This document shows positions 38,632-48,612 of a stretch of DNA of 64,000 nucleotides, in pieces; the stretch's first letter is position 1; each line of letters starts with the position of its first letter. The notes under the pieces are model-generated. The model made no database searches. It was not told the origin of the DNA and was given only the letters and a program-made list of their open reading frames with translations. This stretch comes from PALSA-1003 sp963741315 (GTDB taxonomy: Bacteria; Pseudomonadota; Gammaproteobacteria; Burkholderiales; Casimicrobiaceae): positions 124,001 through 188,000 of the forward strand of contig CAVUHK010000010.1 of the NCBI GenBank assembly GCA_963741315.1, given 5' to 3'. The translations under genes were made by a program, and so were the position numbers.

Positions 38632-39548
38632 GGCGCGCGCTCCCCGACGATCCGCACTTCGGGTTCGAGCTGGACACCGGTTTTTTCGGCGACAACCCGG
38701 CGCACGTGTTCGATCAGTGCCTCGATGTCGGCGGCCTTCGCCTTGCCTTCCGGATTGACGATGAAATTGGCGTGCTTTTCCGACACCCGCGCGCCGCCGA
38801 TCGAAAATCCTTTCAAGCCGCACTGCTCGATCAGTCGCGCCGCATGGTCGCCTTCGGGATTGCGAAACACGCTTCCGGCGTTGGGCAGGCTGAGCGGCTG
38901 CGTGGCAATGCGCTTGCACAGCAGCTCCTTGATGCGCGCGCGTGCATGCGTCGTGTCGCCTTGCGGAAAGCTGAACCACGCGGCAGTGAAAATGCCGTCC
39001 GGCGCCGTCCCATCGGCGCGCCGCACGCTGCGATAGCCGATGCGATAGGCGGCAGGCGTGCGCACGACGAAGTCGCCGCTGCGCAGCAATACCTCGACGC
39101 GCACAACGTACTTCCACGTCTCGCCGCCGTAACAGCCGGCGTTCATCGCCAGCGCGCCGCCGATGGTGCCCGGAACGCCAGCGAGAAATTCGGCCTCGGC
39201 ACAGCCGTGCACGGCCGCGAAACGCGCGAGCTTGGGGCTCGCGACGCCGGCATCGACGTAGATCACACCGTCCGCGACCGCCACTACGCCGCCCGGGTTG
39301 TGCAACAGAACGACCGCGCCGCGCACGCCACCGTCGCGCACCAGCAGGTTGCTGCCCAGGCCGATGGCGATGATCGGCACGTCCGGTGCGAGTTGCCGCA
39401 CAAAGACACCGAGGTCGTCGCGATCGGCAGGAACGTAAACCAGGTCGGCAATGCCGCCGCAGCGCCAGCTGGTGTGCTTGGCGAGCGCAGCATTCCGGCG
39501 CAGCGTACCGCGCAGGCCGGCGAAGTGGAGCGGCTCGGTCATCATCAT
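38628..39548 (-). CDS. murB: UDP-N-acetylenolpyruvoylglucosamine reductase
   Basis: MurB reduces the enolpyruvyl group to form UDP-MurNAc using FAD and NADPH. The 306-residue protein has the FAD-binding IGLGSNLLVRDGGVRGAV, GVPGTIGGALAMNAGCYGGE, and the C-terminal NPEGDHAARLIEQCGLKG and KHANFIVN motifs. Three consecutive ATG codons form the start; I used the first, which overlaps the murC stop by 4 nt. Confidence 0.97.
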   Translation of the reverse strand: MMMTEPLHFAGLRGTLRRNAALAKHTSWRCGGIADLVYVPADRDDLGVFVRQLAPDVPIIAIGLGSNLLVRDGGVRGAVVLLHNPGGVVAVADGVIYVDAGVASPKLARFAAVHGCAEAEFLAGVPGTIGGALAMNAGCYGGETWKYVVRVEVLLRSGDFVVRTPAAYRIGYRSVRRADGTAPDGIFTAAWFSFPQGDTTHARARIKELLCKRIATQPLSLPNAGSVFRNPEGDHAARLIEQCGLKGFSIGGARVSEKHANFIVNPEGKAKAADIEALIEHVRRVVAEKTGVQLEPEVRIVGERAP

Positions 39549-40930
39549 GGTGTCGCCGCGAGCGTCGGCGCCACTTGTCCGATGGAACCGGCGCCCATGG
39601 TCAGCACGACATCGCCGCCTTTGACGACCGCGCGGATCGCGGCTGGCAGTTCGGCCACGTCGTCGACGAAGATCGGCTCGACCTTGCCGCTGACGCGCAG
39701 GGCGCGCGCCAGCGCGCGGCCGTCGGCCGCAACGATCGGCGCTTCGCCGGCGGGATAGACCTCGGTTAGCAGAACCATGTCGACCGTCGCCAGAACGCCT
39801 ACGAAGTCCTCGAAAAGGTCGCGCGTGCGGGTGTAGCGGTGCGGCTGGAACACCAGCACCAGCCGGCGTCCGGGGAAACTGCCGCGCGTCGCCGCCAGCG
39901 TGGCCGCCATCTCCGCGGGGTGATGGCCGTAATCGTCGATCAGGGTGTATGCGCCACCGCCGGCAATAGCGATCTCGCCAAAGCGCTGGAACCTGCGCCC
40001 CACGCCCTTGAACTCGGCGAGCGCGCGAGCAATCGCCGGGTCGCCAACGCCGACCTCGCGGCCAACCGCGATCGCGGCGAGCGCGTTCTGCACGTTGTGC
40101 ACGCCGGCCAGATTGAGCACGACGGGAAGCGGCGGCGTCGACGCGCTGACGGCGACAAAGCGCATGCGCCCTCCGTCGTGCTCGACTGAGGTCGCGCGCA
40201 GTTGCGCGTCCTCGGCGATGCCGTAGGTGACGATCGGCTTGGTGATCGAAGGCACGATGTCGCGGATGTTCGCGTCGTCGACGCACAGCACGGCAACACC
40301 GTAGAAGGGCAGCCGTTGCGCGAAGTTGAGAAACGCCTCCTTGAGCCGCGCGAAATCGTGGCCGTAGGTCTCCATGTGATCGGCATCGATATTGGTGATC
40401 ACCGCCAGTACCGGTTGCAGGACCAGGAACGACGCGTCGGACTCATCGGCCTCGGCGACCAGGAACTCGCCGGTGCCCAGCCGCGCGTTGGCATCGGCGG
40501 ACACCAGCTTGCCGCCGATCACGAAGGTCGGATCGAGCCCGCCTTCGGCCAGCACGCTGGCGATGAGGCTGGTCGTGGTCGTCTTGCCGTGCGTTCCCGC
40601 GACGGCAATACCCTGTTTGAGACGCATCAGCTCGGCGAGCATCAGCGCGCGCGGAACCACCGGTATGCCCGCCTCGCGCGCCGCAACGACTTCGGGATTG
40701 TCGGACGCGACCGCGGTCGACACGACGACGACATCGGCGCCGGCGATGTTGCCGGCGGCGTGCCCCGCGGCGATGCGCGCGCCGAGGCCGGTCAGCCGTC
40801 GCGTGGTCGCGGTGGCGGTAAGGTCCGAGCCACTGACCTGATAGCCCTGCGTCAACAATACTTCGGCGATGCCGCTCATCCCGGAACCACCGATGCCGAC
40901 GAAGTGCACGCGTTTGACCTTGTGCTTCAT
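39545..40930 (-). CDS. murC: UDP-N-acetylmuramate--L-alanine ligase
   Basis: MurC adds the first stem amino acid. The 461-residue Mur ligase has the N-terminal Rossmann motif VHFVGIGGSGMSGIAEVLL, the ATP-binding GTHGKTTTTSLIA, and a C-terminal domain with DDYGHHPAEMAATLAA. It overlaps murG and murB by 4 nt each, indicating coupled translation. Confidence 0.98.
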   Translation of the reverse strand: MKHKVKRVHFVGIGGSGMSGIAEVLLTQGYQVSGSDLTATATTRRLTGLGARIAAGHAAGNIAGADVVVVSTAVASDNPEVVAAREAGIPVVPRALMLAELMRLKQGIAVAGTHGKTTTTSLIASVLAEGGLDPTFVIGGKLVSADANARLGTGEFLVAEADESDASFLVLQPVLAVITNIDADHMETYGHDFARLKEAFLNFAQRLPFYGVAVLCVDDANIRDIVPSITKPIVTYGIAEDAQLRATSVEHDGGRMRFVAVSASTPPLPVVLNLAGVHNVQNALAAIAVGREVGVGDPAIARALAEFKGVGRRFQRFGEIAIAGGGAYTLIDDYGHHPAEMAATLAATRGSFPGRRLVLVFQPHRYTRTRDLFEDFVGVLATVDMVLLTEVYPAGEAPIVAADGRALARALRVSGKVEPIFVDDVAELPAAIRAVVKGGDVVLTMGAGSIGQVAPTLAATP

Positions 40931-42009
40931 CGCATCTGCGCTACTGCAATGCATGTGTCGGCGACGCGTTGCGTCGCGTCGGCTTTGCGCAGCTTGCGCG
41001 CGGCCGTCGCCATCGCCAGCAGGCGTTCGCGCGTCGCCGCGCGCAACCACGCCGCAAGCCGATCCGGCGTCAATTCGTTCTGCAGGATCAGTTCCGCAGC
41101 GTCGCAATCGGCAAGGACCCGCGCATTGTCGACCTGGTGATCGTCGGCCGCGTGGGGAAACGGCACCAGCACGCTGCCGATGCCCACAGCCGCAAGCTCC
41201 GCCACGGTGGTGGCGCCCGAGCGGCAGATGACGACGTCGGCTTCGGCGTAGCGCTGCGCCATGTTGTCGATGAAGGCGACGCACTCGGCATCGACACCGG
41301 CGTCGAGGTATCCGGCGCGCAGCGCGGCAATGTGCTTCTCGCCCGCCTGATGGGTCACGCGCGGGCGCTCACCCGCCGCGAGCAAAGCCAGCGCGAGCGG
41401 CACGCGTTCGTTGAGCGCCAGCGCGCCCAGGCTGCCGCCGACCACGAGCAGCCTGAGCGCGCCGCTGCGGCCGACGAAACGCTGCTCGGGCGGCGCGATC
41501 GCGATGATGTCCGCGCGCAGCGGATTGCCGACCCAGGTGACCTTGCGATCGCTCCCGGCGCCGAAGGTATTCGGAAATCCGGTGAGCACCCGATCGGCGC
41601 CGTAGCGCAGGATGCGATTGGCCAGGCCTGGCTTCGCGTCGAGGTTGTGTATTACCAGTGGCACGTCGCGCGCGACCGCCATTAATCCGCCGGGAAAGGA
41701 CACGAAGCCCCCGAATCCGACCACCACGTCAGGGCGGCGACGCCGGATCACGCGCAACGCCTGCCAGCACGCCGAGATGATCGCGAAGGGGCCGAGCACG
41801 AAGCGCAGCCATCCCTTGCCGCGCACGCTGCCGAAGTCGATCGCCTCGAACTCGACCTTGTGCCCGGGCACGATCCGCGCTTCCATGCCGTCACGCGTGC
41901 CGAGCCAGAAAACACGCCAGCCTCGCGCGATCAGTTCGGTCGCCACCGCGAGTCCGGGAAAGATGTGGCCCCCAGTGCCGCCGGTAGTGATCATCACGAC
42001 GCCGCTCAT
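40927..42009 (-). CDS. murG: Undecaprenyldiphospho-muramoylpentapeptide GlcNAc transferase
   Basis: MurG converts lipid I to lipid II on the cytoplasmic face. The 360-residue GT28 enzyme has GGTGGHIFPGLAVATEL at its N-terminus, LRLLVVGGSLGALALNE in the central hinge and CRSGATTVAELAAVG in the UDP-GlcNAc site. The ATG overlaps the ftsW stop by 4 nt. Confidence 0.98.
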   Translation of the reverse strand: MSGVVMITTGGTGGHIFPGLAVATELIARGWRVFWLGTRDGMEARIVPGHKVEFEAIDFGSVRGKGWLRFVLGPFAIISACWQALRVIRRRRPDVVVGFGGFVSFPGGLMAVARDVPLVIHNLDAKPGLANRILRYGADRVLTGFPNTFGAGSDRKVTWVGNPLRADIIAIAPPEQRFVGRSGALRLLVVGGSLGALALNERVPLALALLAAGERPRVTHQAGEKHIAALRAGYLDAGVDAECVAFIDNMAQRYAEADVVICRSGATTVAELAAVGIGSVLVPFPHAADDHQVDNARVLADCDAAELILQNELTPDRLAAWLRAATRERLLAMATAARKLRKADATQRVADTCIAVAQMR

Positions 42010-43232
42010 ACCGTGAATCCCCTGAGCAAGCGCCGATTTTCGTAATCGACTCGCAGCAGTATTGCGATGGCGATGCAATTGACCACGATGCCGCTGCCGC
42101 CGAAAGACAGCAGCGGCAGGGTGAGTCCCTTGGTCGGCAGCACACCCATGTTCACGCCGATGTTGATGAATGCCTGCACGCCCAGCCAGATTCCGATGCC
42201 GTGCGCCACCAGCGCCGCGAAAGGCCGTTCGAGGCGCGCCGCCTGGCGTCCGATCGCATAGGCGCGAACAAACACCCACGCGAAGAGCAGGATCACCGCC
42301 GCCACGCCGACGAAACCGAGTTCTTCGGCGATCACCGCAAGCAGGAAATCGGTGTGCGCTTCCGGCAGGTAGAGCAGTTTCTCGACGCTGGCGCCCAGGC
42401 CGACGCCGAACCATTCGCCGCGTCCGAAGGCGATCAGCGAGTGCGACAGCTGATAACCCTTGCCGAGGGGATCCGCCCACGGATCGCGGAAGCCGGTAAA
42501 GCGCTGCAGCCGGTACGGCGCGATCCAGATCAGCAGCCACAGCGCCACCGGCAGCAGCAGCCCCAGTCCGATGAGCAGGCGCCAGTCGAGACCGCCCAGG
42601 AACAGGATGCCGAAGGCGATGGCGATGATCACCACGCAGGCACCGAAGTCGGGCTCGCGCAGCAGCAGCGTGCCGATGACGATCATCACCGCGAGCAGCG
42701 GCAGAAATCCGCGAACCATGGTCTGGCGCAACGGTTGCGCCGCATGCAGAAAGTCGGCCTTGCGCACCGCATAGCTCGCGGCATATAGCACCACGAACAA
42801 TTTCATGAATTCGGAGGGCTGCACGTTGACGACCACCAGCGACAGCCAGCGCTTGCTGCCGTTGACCGCTTTGCCGATGCCGGGCACGAGCACCGCGACC
42901 AGCAATACAGCGCCGGCGACGAACAGGTACGGCGCGAGGCGCTGCCAGATCTTCACGGGAATCTGGCAGGCGACGAGTGCCGCGACCAGGCCGACGGCGA
43001 CGAAGAGCGAGTGCCGCGCGAGGAAGTACCAGGGACGGTAGCCGGTATAGCTCGACGCTTCCGCAGTCGCGATCGAGGCCGAATACACCATGATCAGGCC
43101 GATCGCGAGCAACAGCAGTGCGGCCCAGGTCAGCGTCACGTCGTAGACCAGCATGGCACGGGCTTCGCGCGGACTCGCCGCCAACGACGACAGGCGCGGA
43201 AAACCGGAGCGCAGGATGCCGTCCCTAGGCAT
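42006..43232 (-). CDS. ftsW: Septal peptidoglycan glycosyltransferase FtsW (SEDS)
   Basis: A 408-residue SEDS protein with about ten transmembrane helices that polymerises lipid II at the septum with FtsI. Conserved features are NGSKRWLSLVVVNVQPSEFMK, ARP-type loops around RGEWFGVGLGASVEKLLYLP, AHTDFLLAVIAEELGF, and the GLTLPLLSFGGSG motif near the end. The ATG at 43232 overlaps the murD stop by 8 nt. Confidence 0.96.
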   Translation of the reverse strand: MPRDGILRSGFPRLSSLAASPREARAMLVYDVTLTWAALLLLAIGLIMVYSASIATAEASSYTGYRPWYFLARHSLFVAVGLVAALVACQIPVKIWQRLAPYLFVAGAVLLVAVLVPGIGKAVNGSKRWLSLVVVNVQPSEFMKLFVVLYAASYAVRKADFLHAAQPLRQTMVRGFLPLLAVMIVIGTLLLREPDFGACVVIIAIAFGILFLGGLDWRLLIGLGLLLPVALWLLIWIAPYRLQRFTGFRDPWADPLGKGYQLSHSLIAFGRGEWFGVGLGASVEKLLYLPEAHTDFLLAVIAEELGFVGVAAVILLFAWVFVRAYAIGRQAARLERPFAALVAHGIGIWLGVQAFINIGVNMGVLPTKGLTLPLLSFGGSGIVVNCIAIAILLRVDYENRRLLRGFTV

Positions 43233-44604
43233 GCGCCGCCTCCGCAGCGTGGGCTGCGACCGCGGCCCGGAATCGGTCGCCGCGCTCGGTGTAATCGCGG
43301 AACTGGTCGAGGCTCGCACAGGCGGGCGACAACAGCACTGCGTCCCCGGTGCGCGCCCGGGCGATGGCGCGCGCGATCGCCGGCTCCAGCGTGTGTGCGC
43401 TTTCGATGGGCACCTCGAGGCCGGCGAGCACCGCTGCAAGCGCGGGCGCGTCGCGTCCGATGAGCACCACCGCGCGGCAATGCGTGGCCACGGCCGCTCG
43501 CAGGGGCGAAAAATCCTGGCCCTTGCCATCGCCGCCGGCGATCAGCACCGCCGCTCGGTCGAGGCCGTCGAGTGCGGCCAGCGTCGCCGCGACCGTCGTT
43601 GCCTTCGAGTCGTTGACGAACAGCACGCCGCCGATTTCGGCGATGCGTTCCATCCGATGCGGCAAGCCGCGAAATGCGGCCAGCGCGGCCAGTACGCGAG
43701 CGTCGATCCTTGCCACCAGCGACGTCAGCGCCAGCGCCGCGAGCGCATTGAGCGCATTGTGACGCCCGACCAGCGCGAGCTCGCGGGTCGCGATGAGCAG
43801 CGCGCCACCGCGGGCGAGCCAGGTCGCACCGTTGTGCGCGACGAGTCCCCACTCCTGCTCGCTCTCCGGAACTTCGGCACCGAAGGTTTGCACCACCGAC
43901 CCGGGCAGCCGCATCGCCATCGACCGCGCGTCGTCCCGATTGAGCACCTGCTCGCCGGCACCGGCGAAGATGCGGGCCTTCGCCGCCGTGTAGGCCGCCA
44001 TGCCGGCGTAGCGATCCAGGTGATTTTCGCTCACGTTGAGCACCGCCGCCGCAACGCATTTGAGCCGTGTCGTCGTTTCCAGCTGAAAGCTCGACAGTTC
44101 GATGACGAACACGTCCGGCCAGGGCGCACCCTGCTCGTGTTCGCGCAACACGTCGAGCACCGGCACTCCGATATTGCCGACGACTGCGACCGAAAGCCCT
44201 GCTGCGCGAACGAGTGCTCCGGTCAGCGTCGCCACCGTCGTCTTGCCATTGGATCCCGTGATCGCCAGCACTTTCTGACCCGGTGGCAGCGCGCGCGCGA
44301 AGAGTTCGACGTCGCCGACCAGCTCCACGCCGCGAGCGACGGCCGCCGCGATCGCCGGGTGGTCCTTGGCGATGCCTGGACTGATGACGATCAGGTCGGC
44401 GCCGGCAAACGTCGACGCGCCGAACGCACCACAGGCCAGCGGCACCTGCGGCAACTCCGCCGCGAGCTGCGTCGCTGCGGGCGGATGCTCGCGTGTGTCG
44501 GCAATGCGCACGCTCGCACCGTGGCGTACCGCCCAGCGTGCGGCAGACAACCCCGTGACCCCCAGGCCCAACACGACGACATTGCGATCGCGGACGTCGA
44601 TCAT
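43225..44604 (-). CDS. murD: UDP-N-acetylmuramoylalanine--D-glutamate ligase
   Basis: MurD adds D-Glu to UDP-MurNAc-L-Ala. The 459-residue enzyme has an N-terminal Rossmann domain VVVLGLGVTGLSAARW, the ATP-binding ITGSNGKTTVATL, LNVSENHLDRY, and the C-terminal LLSPACASLDQFRDYTERG. Its start overlaps the mraY stop by one base (TGATG). Confidence 0.97.
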   Translation of the reverse strand: MIDVRDRNVVVLGLGVTGLSAARWAVRHGASVRIADTREHPPAATQLAAELPQVPLACGAFGASTFAGADLIVISPGIAKDHPAIAAAVARGVELVGDVELFARALPPGQKVLAITGSNGKTTVATLTGALVRAAGLSVAVVGNIGVPVLDVLREHEQGAPWPDVFVIELSSFQLETTTRLKCVAAAVLNVSENHLDRYAGMAAYTAAKARIFAGAGEQVLNRDDARSMAMRLPGSVVQTFGAEVPESEQEWGLVAHNGATWLARGGALLIATRELALVGRHNALNALAALALTSLVARIDARVLAALAAFRGLPHRMERIAEIGGVLFVNDSKATTVAATLAALDGLDRAAVLIAGGDGKGQDFSPLRAAVATHCRAVVLIGRDAPALAAVLAGLEVPIESAHTLEPAIARAIARARTGDAVLLSPACASLDQFRDYTERGDRFRAAVAAHAAEAAHA

Positions 44605-45755
44605 CAGCGCAGCTTCAAGGTCGAAATGCCGAACAGCACAAGGAGCATCGTGATGATCCAGAAGCGAACCACGACTTGATTTTCTTTCCACCCCTTCAAT
44701 TCATAGTGATGATGGATCGGCGCCATGCGAAACACCCGCCGGCCGGTCATCTTGAACGACGCTACCTGGACCACCACCGACAGCGTTTCCACCACGAACA
44801 CGCCGCCCATGATGAACAGCACGATTTCCTGGCGGACGATGATGGCGATGGCGCCCAGCGCCGCGCCGAGCGCAAGCGCGCCGACGTCGCCCATGAACAC
44901 TTCCGCCGGATAGGCGTTGAACCACAGGAATCCCAGTCCCGCCCCCGCCATCGCGCCGCAGAACACCGCCAGCTCCCCCGCGCCCGGGATGTACGGCAGG
45001 AACAGGTAGTTCGAATAGTCGGCGCGACCCGTCACGTACGCGAACACGCCCAGCGCGGAACCGACCATGACCGTCGGCATGATCGCGAGGCCATCGAGCC
45101 CGTCGGTCAGGTTGACCGCGTTGCTCGAGCCGACGATCACGCAGTACGAAAGCACGATGAAGCCCCACACGCCCACCGGATAGCTCACGGTCTTGAAGAA
45201 CGGCACGATCAGGTCGGCCTTGGGCGGCAGGTCGAGATTGAAGCCACTGGCAATCCACGAGTTGAAGAGCTGGAAGAATTGCGTGTTCGACGGCGCCGAC
45301 ACCGAAAAGGCGAGGTAGATCGCGGCGATCAGACCGATCAGCGATTGAAAAATGAACTTGGCACGCGCAGACAAGCCCTTTGGATTGCGATGCACGACTT
45401 TGCGATAGTCGTCGACCCATCCGATCGCGCCGAAGCCGATCGTGACCAGCAGCACCACCCAGATGAAGCGGTTGCGCAGGTCGGCCCACAGCAGCGTCGT
45501 GATGATGATCGACACCAGGATCAGCGCGCCGCCCATGGTCGGCGTCCCGGCCTTGGTGAGGTGCGTCTGCGGCCCGTCGTCGCGCACCGCCTGTCCGATC
45601 TTGTACTCGGCCAGCTTGCGTATCATGCGCGGTCCGACCGCGAAGGAAATGATCAGTGCGGTCATCGTCGCGAGCACCGAACGCAAGGTGATGTAGCTGA
45701 ACACGTTGAACGTGCGCACGTCGGTCGCGATCCAGTTCGCCAGCGCGAGCAGCAT
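44604..45755 (-). CDS. mraY: Phospho-N-acetylmuramoyl-pentapeptide transferase
   Basis: MraY forms lipid I from UDP-MurNAc-pentapeptide and undecaprenyl phosphate. The 383-residue protein has about ten helices, the catalytic DDYRK motif, NAVNLTDGLDGLA, and the conserved PIHHHYELKGWKENQVV near the end. Start and stop each overlap a neighbour by one base. Confidence 0.98.
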   Translation of the reverse strand: MLLALANWIATDVRTFNVFSYITLRSVLATMTALIISFAVGPRMIRKLAEYKIGQAVRDDGPQTHLTKAGTPTMGGALILVSIIITTLLWADLRNRFIWVVLLVTIGFGAIGWVDDYRKVVHRNPKGLSARAKFIFQSLIGLIAAIYLAFSVSAPSNTQFFQLFNSWIASGFNLDLPPKADLIVPFFKTVSYPVGVWGFIVLSYCVIVGSSNAVNLTDGLDGLAIMPTVMVGSALGVFAYVTGRADYSNYLFLPYIPGAGELAVFCGAMAGAGLGFLWFNAYPAEVFMGDVGALALGAALGAIAIIVRQEIVLFIMGGVFVVETLSVVVQVASFKMTGRRVFRMAPIHHHYELKGWKENQVVVRFWIITMLLVLFGISTLKLR

Positions 45756-47134
45756 CAGTGCGCCTCCGCGGTCGCGCCGGTGAGCGCGGCGACGACGCGC
45801 TCCATGCGCATGAAGCGCGAACCCTTGACCAGCACGGTCAGGCCCGGCGCCGGTCGCAGCGCCGCAGCGAGCGACCCGACATCGGCAAAGTGTTCGCCAT
45901 CGGCGCCAAACGCGTTGACGGCGTGCTGCGCGAGCTCGCCGACGCCGTACAGCCGGTCGATGCCCGCGGCGCGCGCGTAGGCACCGATTTCGCGATGGAA
46001 GGCGATACCTTCGTCGCCGACCTCGCCCATGTCGCCGAACACGAGCCACTTGGGTGCGCTCGCGCGCGCAAGGACCGCGATCGCGGCGCGCACCGAATCG
46101 GGGTTGGCGTTGTAGGTATCGTCGATGACGGCGCCGCCGTCGGGCAGCGCGGTCGTCTGCAGGCGTCCCGCCAGCGGCCTGAACGCCGCAAGGCTCGCCG
46201 CCGCGGTTTCCAGGCTCGCTCCCGCCGCGGTCGCGGCGGCCAGCGCTCCGAGCGCGTTCGATACGTTGTGGCGGCCCGGCGCGCGCAGCTCGAAGCTTGC
46301 CGTACCCTCTGGCGCGGTGACGTCGATGACCGAACCCCACGACTCGATCCGGGCGCGCGCGCTGATCGCCGCCGGCGCGCGCATACCGAAGTCGCGCACG
46401 CTGAGCATCGCGCCTTCGGCGTTGCGGCGTGTGACGATCTCGGTCCAGTACGGCGCGTAGTCGTCGTCCGCGTTGATCACGGCCACCCCGCCCACCGGCA
46501 ATGCGCCGAGAAGTGCCGCATGCTCGGCTGCGACGTCGGCGACGCTTTTCATGAACTCCTGGTGTTCGCGCTGCGCATTGTTGATCACCGCGATGGTCGG
46601 CTGCGCGATCGCGGCGAGCTCCACGGTTTCACCGGCATGATTCATGCCGATTTCGATGACGGCGGCGCGGTGCCTGGCGCGCAAACCGAGGATGGTGAGC
46701 GGCAGGCCGATCGCGTTGTTGAGATTGCCGGCGGTCGCGTGTACCTCGTCGCGCGAGTACTGCGCGCGCAGGATCGCCGCGATCATCTCCTTGACTGTCG
46801 TCTTGCCGTTGCTGCCGACGACACCGGCCACCGGCAGCGTGAACCTGCCCCGCCAGTACGCCGCAAGCGCGCCCAGCGCACGCAAGGGGTCGGCAACCGC
46901 GAGCACGTTGCCTGGCAGCGCTGCAGCGCGGTCCACCGCGACCATCGCCGCGACCGCACCACGCTCGAATGCCCGCGCGACATAGTCATGCCCGTCGAAG
47001 CGCTCGCCGCGTAGCGCCACGAACAGTTCGCCTGCGCGTACCACGCGCGAGTCGATGGCGACGCCGTCGAACCACGCGTTATCGCCTCGCAACATGCCGT
47101 GGACCGCTTCCGCGGCGGTGGCCATGTCCATCAT
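45755..47134 (-). CDS. murF: UDP-N-acetylmuramoyl-tripeptide--D-alanyl-D-alanine ligase
   Basis: MurF joins D-Ala-D-Ala, made by Ddl in the same cluster, to the tripeptide. The 459-residue enzyme carries the ATP-binding VVGSNGKTTVKEMIAAIL, EIGMNHAGE, and the C-terminal DDTYNANPDSVRAA and VFGDMGEVGD motifs. It overlaps murE by 4 nt and mraY by 1 nt. Confidence 0.97.
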   Translation of the reverse strand: MMDMATAAEAVHGMLRGDNAWFDGVAIDSRVVRAGELFVALRGERFDGHDYVARAFERGAVAAMVAVDRAAALPGNVLAVADPLRALGALAAYWRGRFTLPVAGVVGSNGKTTVKEMIAAILRAQYSRDEVHATAGNLNNAIGLPLTILGLRARHRAAVIEIGMNHAGETVELAAIAQPTIAVINNAQREHQEFMKSVADVAAEHAALLGALPVGGVAVINADDDYAPYWTEIVTRRNAEGAMLSVRDFGMRAPAAISARARIESWGSVIDVTAPEGTASFELRAPGRHNVSNALGALAAATAAGASLETAAASLAAFRPLAGRLQTTALPDGGAVIDDTYNANPDSVRAAIAVLARASAPKWLVFGDMGEVGDEGIAFHREIGAYARAAGIDRLYGVGELAQHAVNAFGADGEHFADVGSLAAALRPAPGLTVLVKGSRFMRMERVVAALTGATAEAH

Positions 47135-48612
47135 TGCGCGCCCCGCGCCGCCAGCGCTCGCGCCGCGTGGTCGTAGTCGAGAAAGGACATGCGTTCACCT
47201 GCTCGTTCCTGATACGCCTCGTGTCCCTTGCCGGCGAGCAGCACGACATCGCCCGGTCCCGCCTGCGCAATCGCAGTGGCGATCGCGACCGCGCGGTCGT
47301 CTTCCACCGCGTAACGGCGGTTGCCGACGTCGCGAATGCCGTGCACGATTTCACTGGCGATTGCGGCCGGATCCTCGCCGCGGGGATTGTCGCTGGTCAC
47401 GACGACACGATCGGCGAGCTTCGCCGCCAGGCGTCCCATCTCCGGGCGCTTGCCGCGATCGCGCTCGCCGCCGCAACCGAACACGCAGATCAGTTCGCCC
47501 TCGCGGGCGACCGTCGGACGCAGTGCAGTCAGCGCTTTTTCCAACGCGTCGGGCGTGTGCGCGTAGTCGATGACCACCAGCGGCGCGTTGCGGCCGCCCA
47601 GACGCTGCATGCGGCCGGGCGGAGGTTCGACTTGCGCGAGAAATGCGAGCGCCGCTTCCAGCTCGACGCCGCTGACCAGCAGCACGCCGAGCACACCGAG
47701 CACGTTCATGGCGTTGAATTCGCCGACCAGGCGCGTCTGCAGCTCGCCCCTGCCCCAGGGCGTTTGCACGCTCATGCTGATGCCGTCCGCGCTGTTGGTC
47801 ATGCGCGAACCGACGACATCTGCGGCACCGAAGCCATAGCTCAGAACCTTGCGGCCCTTGGCTCGCGCCGCATCGAGCAGGCTGCGTCCGAAGGGATCAT
47901 CGGCATTGATGACGCTCACGCGCAGGCCGGGAGCGGTGAACAGCCGGGCCTTCGCCGCGCCATACGCGGCCATGGTCGCGTGATAATCGAGATGATCGCG
48001 GGTCAGGTTGGTGAACAGCGCGACTTCGAACGTGACGCCGTTGACGCGGCCCTGGTCGAGGCCGTGCGAAGAGACTTCCATCACCACGGCGTAGGCGCCG
48101 GCGCGCCTGAAGTCGGCGAGCATCTCGTGCAGCAGCGCCGCATCCGGGGTCGTGTTGGCGGTGGGCAGCAACTCGCCGAGCATGCCGTTGCCGAGCGTGC
48201 CGAGGACCGCAGTGCGGTGGCCCGACGCCTGCAGCCCGGCGGCGATCCAGTGCGCGCACGACGTCTTGCCGTTGGTGCCGGTGATGCCGACCATCCACAG
48301 TTCGCGCGACGGATGCCCGTAAACGTAGTCGGCTATGGCGCCGAGTCGCTGTTTCAGGTTTTCAAGCGGCAGTTGCGGCACGTGCCAGGCATGGTCCCAG
48401 TTGAATCCCTGCGGATCCCAGAGCACCGCGCCGGCGCCACGCGCGATCGCGTCGCCGATGTAAGCGCGGCCGTCGCGCTGCGTCCCAGGATAGGCGGCGA
48501 AGGCATCGCCGGCGCGCACGGCGCGGCTGTCGGAGGTCACTCGCGTCACGGGCTCGCCAAGGCGAGCGAGCAGCGCGGCGAGTTCGGCATCGGCAGCGAT
48601 TGCACTGCTCAC
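47131..48612 (-). CDS. murE: UDP-MurNAc-L-Ala-D-Glu--meso-diaminopimelate ligase
   Basis: MurE adds the third stem residue. The 493-residue protein has ATP-binding ITGTNGKTSCAHWIA and the substrate motif TSDNPRGEDP. The DNPR form is the signature for meso-diaminopimelate rather than lysine, as expected for a Gram-negative. The start is GTG, overlapping the ftsI stop by 4 nt. Confidence 0.97.
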   Translation of the reverse strand: MSSAIAADAELAALLARLGEPVTRVTSDSRAVRAGDAFAAYPGTQRDGRAYIGDAIARGAGAVLWDPQGFNWDHAWHVPQLPLENLKQRLGAIADYVYGHPSRELWMVGITGTNGKTSCAHWIAAGLQASGHRTAVLGTLGNGMLGELLPTANTTPDAALLHEMLADFRRAGAYAVVMEVSSHGLDQGRVNGVTFEVALFTNLTRDHLDYHATMAAYGAAKARLFTAPGLRVSVINADDPFGRSLLDAARAKGRKVLSYGFGAADVVGSRMTNSADGISMSVQTPWGRGELQTRLVGEFNAMNVLGVLGVLLVSGVELEAALAFLAQVEPPPGRMQRLGGRNAPLVVIDYAHTPDALEKALTALRPTVAREGELICVFGCGGERDRGKRPEMGRLAAKLADRVVVTSDNPRGEDPAAIASEIVHGIRDVGNRRYAVEDDRAVAIATAIAQAGPGDVVLLAGKGHEAYQERAGERMSFLDYDHAARALAARGAQ